Shown: positions 24,959 to 32,686 of the stretch, piece by piece
How the letters are laid out: each line of letters starts with the position of its first letter
How positions within the stretch are numbered: the stretch's first letter is position 1
DNA from: Nocardia arizonensis
GTDB taxonomy: Bacteria > Actinomycetota > Actinomycetes > Mycobacteriales > Mycobacteriaceae
Assembly (NCBI RefSeq): GCF_001310275.1
Contig: NZ_LGYZ01000106.1
Coordinates: 1 to 64,000 of the forward strand
Reading direction: 5' to 3'
Length of the DNA: 64,000 bases
Made by a program: the position numbers and the translations under genes
The notes under the pieces: generated by a model
Seen by the model: only the letters and a program-made list of their open reading frames with translations
Databases searched by the model: none
Told to the model about the DNA's origin: nothing

Positions 24959-26922
24959 GCGACGCGTGCGGCTGCGGCCACGACGAACCCCCCGGCGAGA
25001 ACGCCGAAGGCGAGGAGCGCGAACCCGAGAAACTCTGGGAGGTCAGCGAACTGCGCGCGGCCGCGCTCGCGGGTGTGTTATTGCTCGCGGCGTTGATCGT
25101 CGGCTGGAGCGGCGGTCCGCGCGCGGTCGAATTGGGCTTGGAGGCCGCCGCGCTGGCGGTCGGCGCCTATACCTTCGTGCCCTCGACGATCAAGCGGCTG
25201 GCCAAGGGCAAGATCGGTGTCGGAACGCTGATGACGATCGCGGCAATCGGTGCGGTGATCCTCGGCGAGGTCGGCGAAGCCGCGATGCTGGCGTTCTTGT
25301 TCTCCATCAGCGAAGGACTCGAGGAGTACGCGGTCGCGCGCACCCGCCGCGGCCTGCGCGCGTTGTTGAGTCTGGTACCAGCGCAGGCCACTGTGCTGCG
25401 CGGTGGCACCGAAGCCGTCGTCACGCCGCCCGAGTTGCGCATCGGTGACCGGATGCTGGTGCGTCCCGGCGAGCGCATCGCCACCGACGGTGTGATCATC
25501 GAAGGGCGTAGCGCACTAGATGTTTCGGCGATCACCGGCGAATCGGTGCGCGTGGAAGCCGGACCGGGCGCGGAGGTTTTCGCCGGATCCATCAACGGCA
25601 CCGGAGTCCTCGAGGTCGAAGTCACCACCACCGCCGAGGACAACTCCCTGGCCCGGATCGTGCGGATCGTGGAAGCCGAACAAGCCCGCAAGGGCGAAGC
25701 TCAGCGCCTGGCGGACAAGATCGCCAAACCCCTCGTTCCAGGGATCATGCTCGCCGCCGCAGCGATCGCGGTGATCGGGTCGCTGCTGGGCGATCCGACG
25801 ACCTGGATCGAACGCGCGCTGGTGGTGTTGGTCGCCGCGTCGCCGTGCGCACTGGCGATCGCGGTGCCGGTGACCGTTGTGGCCGCGATCGGCGCTGCGA
25901 GCAAGCTGGGTGTGCTGGTCAAGGGCGGCGCCGCGCTCGAGGCGATGGGCAAGGTCCGCGAGGTCGCGCTCGACAAGACCGGCACCCTGACCGCGAACAA
26001 GCCTGCCGTGGTGGAGATCTCCACAGTCGGGGGCGTCGACCAGGCCACCGTCCTCGCGGTCGCGGCAGCGCTGGAATCGCGCAGCGAACATCCCCTCGCT
26101 CGGGCCATCCTCGCCGCCGCCGACACCGTCACCCCGGCCACCGACGTCGAGGCTGTCACCGGCGCCGGGCTCACTGGTCTGGTCGACGGGCGCCCGGCCC
26201 GGCTGGGTCGACCAGGCTGGATCGAGCCCGGCGAGCTGGCCGTCGACGTCGAGCGGATGCAGCATGCCGGGGCGACCGCGGTGCTCATCGAAGACGACGG
26301 CCGGCTGATCGGTGCGATCGCGGTGCGCGACGAACTGCGACCCGAGGCCCGCGAGGTCATCGACCGCCTGCATGCCTCGGGTTGCCGCGTATCTATGCTC
26401 ACCGGCGACAACGCCCGCACCGCTGCGGCTCTCGCGGCCGAGGCGGGTATCGAGGACGTGCACGCGGACCTGCGTCCGGAGGACAAAGCCCGCATCATCG
26501 GTGAACTGCGCAAGGATCGGTTCACCGCGATGGTCGGCGACGGCGTCAACGACGCCCCCGCTCTGGCGACCGCCGATCTGGGCATCGCGATGGGCGCTAT
26601 GGGCACCGACGTGGCCATCGAAACAGCCGACGTCGCGTTGATGGGTGGGGACCTTCGACACCTGCCGCGAGCGCTCGACCACGCCCGCAGGGCGCGTTCG
26701 ATCATGCTGCAGAACGTCGGGTTGTCGCTGGGCTTGATCACTGTGCTGATCCCGCTGGCGTTGTTCGGTGTCCTCGGGTTGGCGGCAGTGGTCGCGGTGC
26801 ACGAGCTCGCCGAGATCGTCGTCATCGCCAACGGCGTCCGTGCCGGACGCACCACCTCGCTGGCGCCGGTCCCGGAACGCGTCGCGCCCGTGACGCCGAC
26901 GCCAGCTGGCCTGCCCGCATGA
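24955..26922 (+). CDS. P1B-type heavy-metal-exporting ATPase
   Basis: The 655-residue pump starts with a Cys/His-rich tip (DACGCGHD). It has TGES (194-197) in the actuator domain, the metal-site motif SPC (296-298), DKTGT with phosphorylated Asp340, HP (379-380), GDGVND (528-533) and His616-Glu617 in the last helix region. SPC with a His-Glu pair fits the P1B-4 group (Co, Zn, Cd) better than CPC copper pumps. No HMA domain is present. Controlled by the CmtR-like repressor, cadmium, lead or zinc export is likely. Coupled by ATGA on both sides. Confidence 0.9.
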   Translation: MSDACGCGHDEPPGENAEGEEREPEKLWEVSELRAAALAGVLLLAALIVGWSGGPRAVELGLEAAALAVGAYTFVPSTIKRLAKGKIGVGTLMTIAAIGAVILGEVGEAAMLAFLFSISEGLEEYAVARTRRGLRALLSLVPAQATVLRGGTEAVVTPPELRIGDRMLVRPGERIATDGVIIEGRSALDVSAITGESVRVEAGPGAEVFAGSINGTGVLEVEVTTTAEDNSLARIVRIVEAEQARKGEAQRLADKIAKPLVPGIMLAAAAIAVIGSLLGDPTTWIERALVVLVAASPCALAIAVPVTVVAAIGAASKLGVLVKGGAALEAMGKVREVALDKTGTLTANKPAVVEISTVGGVDQATVLAVAAALESRSEHPLARAILAAADTVTPATDVEAVTGAGLTGLVDGRPARLGRPGWIEPGELAVDVERMQHAGATAVLIEDDGRLIGAIAVRDELRPEAREVIDRLHASGCRVSMLTGDNARTAAALAAEAGIEDVHADLRPEDKARIIGELRKDRFTAMVGDGVNDAPALATADLGIAMGAMGTDVAIETADVALMGGDLRHLPRALDHARRARSIMLQNVGLSLGLITVLIPLALFGVLGLAAVVAVHELAEIVVIANGVRAGRTTSLAPVPERVAPVTPTPAGLPA

Positions 26923-27428
26923 CCGCCACTGACGCGCCGGTGGCGGCGGCGTGGCGGCGCCGGTTGGCGTGGGGCGCCACTGCCTCCGGAATCGCTGTGG
27001 CCGACCTCGCGATCAAGGGGTGGGCGGTGACCGCTCTGAAGGGATCCGCGATCGAAGCGGGCCCGGTCGATCTGCGGTTGGCGTTCAACCCAGGCGCGGC
27101 GTTCTCGATCGCCGCGAATGCGCCTGATTGGGTGCTGCTGAGCGTGACAATGGTGATCACGGTCGCTGTCGCGGTCGCGGGTTATCGGGTCGCGCCGCAC
27201 GCGTCGTTGCTCACCCGGGTCGCACTGGCCGCGCTTTTGGGTGGTGCGGCGGCAAACGTCATCGACCGCATCCCTGATGGTGTCGTCACCGACTATCTGC
27301 ACACCGGGTGGTGGCCGACGTTCAACCTCGCCGATTCCTTCATCGTTCTGGGTGCCATTACGTTGGTGATCGCGAGCCTGTTCACCGATACCGCCGATTC
27401 GTCGTCGCACGAGGCCGGTCGGGGGTGA
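26919..27428 (+). CDS. lspA: Signal peptidase II (lipoprotein signal peptidase)
   Basis: The 169-residue membrane protein has four predicted helices and both aspartyl-protease motifs: NVIDR (Asp116) and FNLADS (Asp139), plus the conserved FNPGAAFS. It cleaves the signal peptide of diacylglyceryl-modified prolipoproteins. An extra lspA inside metal-resistance operons is a recurrent arrangement. Its natural client here could be the Rieske-like lipoprotein at 29381-29791 (inference). The ATG overlaps the ATPase stop. Confidence 0.9.
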   Translation: MTATDAPVAAAWRRRLAWGATASGIAVADLAIKGWAVTALKGSAIEAGPVDLRLAFNPGAAFSIAANAPDWVLLSVTMVITVAVAVAGYRVAPHASLLTRVALAALLGGAAANVIDRIPDGVVTDYLHTGWWPTFNLADSFIVLGAITLVIASLFTDTADSSSHEAGRG

Positions 27429-28177
27429 GTGTGGCCGGGCAACGGTGGCGCGGTGGGCTCGTGTTCGCGCCGGGGGTGATGGCGTTCACCGGCGAGATAG
27501 GCGACGCCACACCCCATTCACACGCCGCGGTCCAGGTCCTGCTCGTCACCGCCGGCCAGGTGACTCTCACCGACGCCGCCGGTGATACCCGGCTGGCCGA
27601 CCTGGCGATCATCCCTGCTGGTGTCCGTCATGAAGTACGCGTCACCACCCCGACCGCACGAGGGCTGCTGGCTTTGCTGGATCCGGCAGGGTCCACCGGC
27701 CGTGCCGCGCTGGCCCGGCTCGATGGGCTGCCCGCCCACGAGGTATCGAGTTGGATCTCCGCGGCCACGCCACGAACCGACCCGCTCCCGTCGATGACGG
27801 ATCCGGTCTCTGCGCTACGTCGGCGGAATGTGCACCCCGCGGTCGCGGCGGCGATGCGCGAGGCAGACGGGGCCGCCGGAGGGCCGCCGCCGCTGGGCGT
27901 GGTGGCCGCAGCGGTGTCGATGTCGCCGAGTCGGCTCTCGCACTTGTTCACCGCCGAGGTCGGATTGCTGTACGCGGCATGGCGGCGCTGGACCCGGTTG
28001 CAGCGTGCCGTCGATCAGGTCCGCGCCGGGAGCTCGTTGACCGAGGCCGCGCATGCCGCCGGGTTCGCCGACAGTGCCCATCTCACCCGCACCTGCCGTG
28101 ACTTGTTCGGTCTCACCCCCACCGAGGCGTTAGCGGCGACCGGATGGCGGCCGACCACCTCGGCGCGAGTCAGCTGA
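27425..28177 (+). CDS. AraC-family regulator with cupin-like sensor domain
   Basis: The start GTG at 27425 overlaps the lspA stop (GTGA); a GTG at 27431 is possible. The 250-residue product has a cupin-type N-terminal half (PHSHAAVQVLLVTAGQVTL, DLAIIPAGVRHEV, with a His cluster that could bind metal) and a C-terminal pair of HTH motifs (MSPSRLSHLF, then FADSAHLTRTCRDLFGLTP). As the fourth gene of the metal operon it may set up a second regulatory input. Confidence 0.8.
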   Translation: MSVAGQRWRGGLVFAPGVMAFTGEIGDATPHSHAAVQVLLVTAGQVTLTDAAGDTRLADLAIIPAGVRHEVRVTTPTARGLLALLDPAGSTGRAALARLDGLPAHEVSSWISAATPRTDPLPSMTDPVSALRRRNVHPAVAAAMREADGAAGGPPPLGVVAAAVSMSPSRLSHLFTAEVGLLYAAWRRWTRLQRAVDQVRAGSSLTEAAHAAGFADSAHLTRTCRDLFGLTPTEALAATGWRPTTSARVS

Positions 28178-28276
28178 TTTGTTCAAGCCCCCACCCTGAC
28201 CCGTCGGCGACGCTGGATTCATCGGCCCACACCCACTAACCCATCGGTGCGCGTTACCGATGCGAAAGGACAAGTC

Positions 28277-28618
28277 ATGGCATCGATTCCGGCCCCAGTA
28301 CGCGCCCGCTACCACGAGGAGATGCGTGCGGCGAAAGCCACGCTCGACCCGGCTCAACGCTGGACCCACCTCGAACGCGCCCACATCCTGTCCCAACCCG
28401 CCCCGTGGCTGCATACCCGCAACCACGTCGCGATGTTCGTCCTCGCCGTCGGTCAGCGTGATCGACGCGAGGCGTTCGGGCAGGTCGTGCGGATCATCGT
28501 CGCCGCCCCCGGCTCTCTGTCGGGACGCTACCCCGAGGGCAACACCGGGCGAGCCGGTGTCGGGCTGCGGCAACCGATGACGACCCCACCGGACCTCGCT
28601 GTGCTGATGTCGCGATAG
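28277..28618 (+). CDS. DUF3703 protein
   Basis: The 113-residue product carries the family pattern RWTHLERAHILSQP, then HVAMFVLAVGQRDRREAFGQ and GRYPEGNTGRAGVGL. The conserved His residues suggest a metal or catalytic site. DUF3703 genes often sit next to heavy-metal efflux genes, as here, but the function is unknown. GAAAGGACAAG supports the ATG at 28277. Confidence 0.8.
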   Translation: MASIPAPVRARYHEEMRAAKATLDPAQRWTHLERAHILSQPAPWLHTRNHVAMFVLAVGQRDRREAFGQVVRIIVAAPGSLSGRYPEGNTGRAGVGLRQPMTTPPDLAVLMSR

Positions 28619-28712
28619 AGGCGGGATTTCAGGGGTCTCCCTGATGTGCGCACACCGAACGCGGGCCGACACTGAACAACACCTACCGGATGATCGGAAA
28701 GAGGCACCGCCC

Positions 28713-29348
28713 ATGCAGCAGCCGAGTACCGACGAGATCGCCGCGGTCTTCGACCGCAACGCCACACGCTATGACCGGCAAATCGGCACCTTCGAGCGGC
28801 TGGCGTTGGGCAGGGCCCGCGAATGGGCAGTCGGCCGTGCGCATGGCCGGGTGCTCGAACTCGCCGTCGGGACCGGGTTGAACCTGCCGCTCTACGGCGA
28901 CGACGTCGAGGAGGTCACCGGCATCGACCTGTCCCAGGGAGTGCTCGACATCGCCACCCGACGCCAGCGTCGCCCGGGACTGCAGGTGCGGCTTCGTCGC
29001 GGTGACGTGCAGGATCTGGATCTGCCCGACGCGAGCGTCGACACCGTCGTCTCGACCTACAGCTTCTGCACGATCCCCGACCCAGCTCGTGCGAGCGCGC
29101 AGGCCTACCGGGTGCTGGCCCCGGGCGGGATGTTCGTGTTGGCTGAGCACGGGCCATCGACACTCGCGCCGGTACGGACATTGATGCGGCTGCTCGACCC
29201 GATCAGTGTGCGGTTCGGCGCGGACCACCTGCTGCGCGATCCGCTGCCGTACCTGGAGGCTGCGGGATTCACGATCACCGAGTCCTACCGGAGTGGGCGC
29301 GGTGGAATCGTGTTCCGCGTCCTGGCCCACAAGCCCACCACGCGCTAG
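28713..29348 (+). CDS. Class I SAM-dependent methyltransferase
   Basis: The 211-residue enzyme has motif I VLELAVGTGLNLPLY (about 48-62), GIDLSQGVLD, a post-motif GDVQDLDLPDASVDTVVSTY and the C-terminal VLAPGGMFVLAEHG. It resembles UbiE/COQ5-like small methyltransferases. GGAAAGAGG precedes the ATG at 28713. Placement among metal genes suggests methylation of a metalloid or quinone-like substrate, but no specific motif shows it. Confidence 0.75.
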   Translation: MQQPSTDEIAAVFDRNATRYDRQIGTFERLALGRAREWAVGRAHGRVLELAVGTGLNLPLYGDDVEEVTGIDLSQGVLDIATRRQRRPGLQVRLRRGDVQDLDLPDASVDTVVSTYSFCTIPDPARASAQAYRVLAPGGMFVLAEHGPSTLAPVRTLMRLLDPISVRFGADHLLRDPLPYLEAAGFTITESYRSGRGGIVFRVLAHKPTTR

Positions 29349-29380
29349 CCGCGCGCCGACTACGTCCTGGTACCGAACGG

Positions 29381-29791
29381 TCAGCTGACGATGAGGGTGT
29401 TGCCGTCGATCGTGGCGGTGCGTTCGGGCAGCGGCCGCTGGGCCGGGCCCTTGGCGACCGATCCGTCGGTGAGGCGAAACTTGCTGCCGTGGCACGGGCA
29501 CTTCACGACGTCGCCGTCGACGTCGGTGACCGCGCACCCCTGATGGGTGCAGACCGCGGAGAACGCCCTGTACACCCCGTCGTTGGGCTGGGTGACCAGG
29601 ATCCGGTGTTCGGGAAACACTGCGGCACCGCCGACGTCGATCCCGGCGCGCGGTACCCGCACCGGCTGGCCGTCGGATTGGGATGCCTGCCCCGTCGCGC
29701 AGCCGGTGACCGCGACCGCGCACAGCGTGCACGCACCGGCCAGCGCAGCGCGGCGGGTGAGCGAGGTCGTGGTGATGGGGTCGTAGCTCAT
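29381..29791 (-). CDS. Rieske [2Fe-2S] lipoprotein
   Basis: The 136-residue product has a Tat-like RRAALAG start, a lipobox VTGC (Cys near residue 30), and both Rieske cluster motifs CTHQGC and CPCHGS (two Cys and two His ligands). It should be an exported lipid-anchored electron carrier. The ATG overlaps the stop of the ZIP-like gene, so it belongs to an operon with that and a multicopper oxidase. Passing electrons to or from the oxidase is the obvious inference. Confidence 0.88.
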   Translation of the reverse strand: MSYDPITTTSLTRRAALAGACTLCAVAVTGCATGQASQSDGQPVRVPRAGIDVGGAAVFPEHRILVTQPNDGVYRAFSAVCTHQGCAVTDVDGDVVKCPCHGSKFRLTDGSVAKGPAQRPLPERTATIDGNTLIVS

Positions 29792-30969
29792 GCCGCCACC
29801 AGCAGTCCGGTTGCCCACATAGTCACCAGCCCGGCCGCGATCCCGGCGAGGGTGCGGACACCGAGCGTTGTGGTGCCGGGTTCGCGCACGCTGGGGATGA
29901 TCTGCACGATCACCTGAACGATCGCACCGACACCGACGCCGAGCAGCAGCGCCGAGACTTCGGGATTGTTGGCGCTCGCGCCGATGACCGCGCCCAGGAT
30001 CGCCGGCGCTCCCGCGATGAGGCCCAATCCGGCCAGCGTTGCCAGCGAGGGACGTCGTTCGGTCAGGGGCGCGACGACGGCCAGGCCTTCGGTGGTGTTC
30101 TGGATGGTGAACCCGATGACGAGGAAGGCCCCCAGGGCGAGTTCGCCGATGGCGTAGGCGGATCCGATGGCCAGGCCTTCGCCGAGGTTGTGCAGACCGA
30201 TGCCGATCGCGATCATCAAGGCCAACCGGATGCCGCTCGCGGTGCCCTGCTCGGCGGCCGCATGGCGGCGAGCACGCAGCCATTGGTCGACCGCGGTCAA
30301 CGTCAGGAACGCCAGGATCGCGCCGAGGACGACCAGGGAGGCGCCGCCGAACGCGGCACCGGAGGTATCGGCGATTTCGAACCCTTCGCGGGTGCCCTCC
30401 CACGCCAGGAACATCAGCAGGCCGATGGTGAACCCGAGCAGTACTCGCACGGTGGCGGTGCCGACCGAGCGCAGGAACGGCAGGAACAACATCCCCAACA
30501 CGACGGGGATGATGCCGACGTAGGTGCCCAGCAACGCCATCAACCCGAAGAACGACGCCCCTGTCTGTGGAGTTTCGACCGCGGCGGCGATGTCGTGTTC
30601 GATCACCAGGCCGGTGGAGGTGAGCATCGACACCTTGTAGGGCTGCCCGTTCTGCCATGGGTAGTCCAGCACCAGATGCGCCGAGGTCAGCCGCCCGATC
30701 GGTTCGGTCGGTCCGGTGAAGTCGACATAGGCGTCGTTGACGAAGATCTGCGCGACCGTGACGGGGTCGGGTCCGGTATTGCGCAGGTTCAGCTCGATCG
30801 ATCCAGGCTCGAGAATCACGCGTTCGACGCCGACTTCCTCGACCGGGGGTCCGGCCCGATCGGGCAGGCTCGCCCCGCCGAGCAGGGCGATCCCGATCAA
30901 GGCCAGCACCAACAGGATCAGGGTCGCCAGGCCCAGCAGCCACGGGCGCCGCGTAGTCGTAGTGTCCAT
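29788..30969 (-). CDS. ZIP-family metal transporter with exported N-terminal domain
   Basis: The 393-residue protein begins with a membrane helix (about 11-32), then a 100-residue extracytoplasmic beta domain (about 45-130). The ZIP membrane domain follows, with metal-site helices HNLGEGLAIG (260-269) and QNTTEGLA (290-297). ZIP proteins move divalent metals into the cytoplasm. The extra N-terminal domain is unusual and might accept metal from a periplasmic partner. The start at 30969 shares a base with the multicopper oxidase stop. Confidence 0.82.
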   Translation of the reverse strand: MDTTTTRRPWLLGLATLILLVLALIGIALLGGASLPDRAGPPVEEVGVERVILEPGSIELNLRNTGPDPVTVAQIFVNDAYVDFTGPTEPIGRLTSAHLVLDYPWQNGQPYKVSMLTSTGLVIEHDIAAAVETPQTGASFFGLMALLGTYVGIIPVVLGMLFLPFLRSVGTATVRVLLGFTIGLLMFLAWEGTREGFEIADTSGAAFGGASLVVLGAILAFLTLTAVDQWLRARRHAAAEQGTASGIRLALMIAIGIGLHNLGEGLAIGSAYAIGELALGAFLVIGFTIQNTTEGLAVVAPLTERRPSLATLAGLGLIAGAPAILGAVIGASANNPEVSALLLGVGVGAIVQVIVQIIPSVREPGTTTLGVRTLAGIAAGLVTMWATGLLVAA

Positions 30970-32009
30970 CAGTCGCTCACCTCGAAGAACCCCATCCACC
31001 CGAGTTCGGCGAACTCTGTTTTGTGGGCGTGGAACATGTACTTGCCCGGGTGCGGGAACCGCATCTCGCAGATGCCACGCTGGCCTTGACCCTGCACGAT
31101 CGTGTCGGTGAATTCCGAGGACTGCAGCCGGGTGCCGGTCGGGTAGTAGTCGAAGAAGTTGCCGTGGACGTGGAAGCTGTTGATCGGGTCGTACTCGAGC
31201 ACATTGACCAGATAGATCCGGACCAGCTCGTTGCGCTTCACCCGCACCGGCTCATGCATGTAGTGGAACGGGATCCCGTTGACCGCATACAGCTGGTTGC
31301 CTTCACCGTCGAAAGTGGTGTTGTAGCCGTGCATCACCATCACCATCTCGTCCGCGGGTGGACGCGGAGAGGGCGGGTCGACGATGAACGTGCCGTACAT
31401 GCCGCGAGCGATGTGTTCGGCCAACGGCCCGACGTGGCAATGGAACAGGTGCAACCCGAACGGGGTCGCGTCGAACTCGTAGGTCGTGGACTGGCCCGGG
31501 TGGATGATCCCGGCGCCCAGGCCGGCTATGCCGTCCATCTCGGCGGGGTGGATGCCGTGGAAGTGCAGCGTATGCGGGTGTTGGGAGCCGTTGCGGAAAT
31601 GCACCCGCAGCAGGTCGCCTTCGCGACAGCGCAGGGTCGGGCCCGGGATGCGGGCGTTGAGCGTCCACGCCGGGAAGGTGACACCGGGAGCGACTTCGAT
31701 GTCTTCGTCGCTGGCGAAGACCTCCCACTCACGCAGGGTTCGCCCGTCGGGCAGCCGCGTCGTGGTGCCGTAGTCGAAGTCACGCAGCACCTGGGTCGGG
31801 TTGAACCCGTTGGCGGCGTGATCGACGGTCTGACCTATGCGGAACGTGGGGCCATCAGCTCCGCCACCATGGGCGCCACTGTGGCCAGAGGAGGATGGTG
31901 TTTGGGCTTTGGCCGGGGACGCGTCGAGCAGACTGCGGCCCGCCAGCGCCAATCCGGCGGTGCTCGCCAGTGCACCGCCCAACAAAAAACGGCGGCTCGG
32001 ATCATTCAT
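30969..32009 (-). CDS. Tat-exported multicopper oxidase
   Basis: The 346-residue product has a twin-Arg signal (SRRFLLGG) and copper ligands in four blocks: HFHGIH (149-154), HCH (190-192), NSFHVHG (278-283) and HAH (327-329). The short length and the arrangement fit small cupredoxin-domain oxidases related to laccase and nitrite reductase. It may oxidise Cu(I) or phenolic or metal substrates outside the membrane. It opens an operon with the ZIP and Rieske genes and follows a tiny Cys/Met peptide gene. Confidence 0.85.
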   Translation of the reverse strand: MNDPSRRFLLGGALASTAGLALAGRSLLDASPAKAQTPSSSGHSGAHGGGADGPTFRIGQTVDHAANGFNPTQVLRDFDYGTTTRLPDGRTLREWEVFASDEDIEVAPGVTFPAWTLNARIPGPTLRCREGDLLRVHFRNGSQHPHTLHFHGIHPAEMDGIAGLGAGIIHPGQSTTYEFDATPFGLHLFHCHVGPLAEHIARGMYGTFIVDPPSPRPPADEMVMVMHGYNTTFDGEGNQLYAVNGIPFHYMHEPVRVKRNELVRIYLVNVLEYDPINSFHVHGNFFDYYPTGTRLQSSEFTDTIVQGQGQRGICEMRFPHPGKYMFHAHKTEFAELGWMGFFEVSD

Positions 32010-32162
32010 AGTCCGGATAGTTTGGCATACCGAAATATTTGATTCAACATGCCGAACTCTGGCCGGCTGGCATATCGATCTTCCCAGGTGGGCGAGCAAC
32101 TCCGCAGTGAATCGAGGCGAGATCCGGTGGAGACAGCCGGTTGTCCGGCCTGATGAAGCACA

Positions 32163-32196
32163 GCCGGGTGTCGCCCGCTCTCGGGCGACACCCGGC
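32163..32196 (-). terminator. 15-bp perfect hairpin after the 21-residue peptide
   Basis: The arms GCCGGGTGTCGCCCG and its complement flank a CTCT loop. On the minus strand it starts 26 bases after the peptide stop and lies about 150 bases before the multicopper oxidase. It should end or attenuate the short peptide transcript. Confidence 0.7.
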
Positions 32197-32222
32197 ACGT
32201 CATCGACGTTGGCCGTGGCCTG

Positions 32223-32288
32223 TCACATCGGACAGCAAGGACCCATCACTGCGCACATCCAGTCGCAGAGCATCTTCAGCGGGTTCAT
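32223..32288 (-). CDS. 21-residue Cys/Met-rich peptide, candidate copper binder
   Basis: The ATG at 32288 is preceded by AAAGGAGGTGACC, close to the ideal ribosome site. The peptide has Cys at 8, 12, 18 and 19 and Met at 1, 6, 11, 15 and 21, giving soft-metal ligands in nine of 21 positions, including CDWMC and CCPM. It has no signal peptide. A MerR-type promoter lies 110 bases upstream and a strong hairpin downstream, so it looks like a dedicated, metal-induced mini-gene. A metallothionein-like Cu(I) or Cd buffer, or a Cys-rich regulatory leader, are the two readings. Confidence 0.65.
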   Translation of the reverse strand: MNPLKMLCDWMCAVMGPCCPM

Positions 32289-32397
32289 CACGGTCACCTC
32301 CTTTGCATTAGGTTCGTTCCGGTTGCCGTGGGGCGTCCGGTGCCGCCGTGGCGTGGCCCGTCGCCGATGGGAGTCTCGCCGGTAGCGGGCCGCAGGG

Positions 32398-32429
32398 ATG
32401 CTAAACATTCCAGTCGAGTGGAAGGTCAA
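32398..32429 (-). promoter_or_regulatory. MerR-type promoter with long spacer and dyad
   Basis: On the minus strand a -35 TTGACC (32424-32429) is followed by a 19-20 base spacer and TTAGCAT as -10. The spacer carries the dyad TTCCA-N6-TGGAA (32408-32423). Overlong spacers with a centred dyad are the hallmark of MerR, CueR and ZntR activation. The MerR gene at 34389 is the likely regulator. Target: the 21-residue peptide. Confidence 0.7.
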
Positions 32430-32451
32430 GTCCTGCACCCGCACCAGGAGG

Positions 32452-32670
32452 TCAGTGCGGGGTGAGGGTGGCGGTATAGCCGAGTTCGGCGATCGCGGCG
32501 ACGACCTGCTGCGGCGCCATCACTGCTGGGTCGAGCTCGACGGTAGTCAGGCCGGACTTCTTGGATGTGCGAGTGTCGCGGACGCCGGGCAGGTCGGCGA
32601 GGGTGTCGTCGATGAGCAACGCGCAGCTGCCGCAATGCATGCCATAGACCTGAAACGTGTGAGTTTTCAT
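32452..32670 (-). CDS. Heavy-metal-associated (CopZ-like) chaperone
   Basis: The 72-residue protein is a single HMA domain with VYGMHCGSC (Cys13 and Cys16), then an EL...TATL C-terminal strand. It binds Cu(I) and hands it to membrane partners. It lies 16 bases after the TauE-cupredoxin gene on the minus strand and is probably co-transcribed with it. Confidence 0.88.
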   Translation of the reverse strand: MKTHTFQVYGMHCGSCALLIDDTLADLPGVRDTRTSKKSGLTTVELDPAVMAPQQVVAAIAELGYTATLTPH

Positions 32671-32686
32671 GGGTTTTCGTCTCCTC

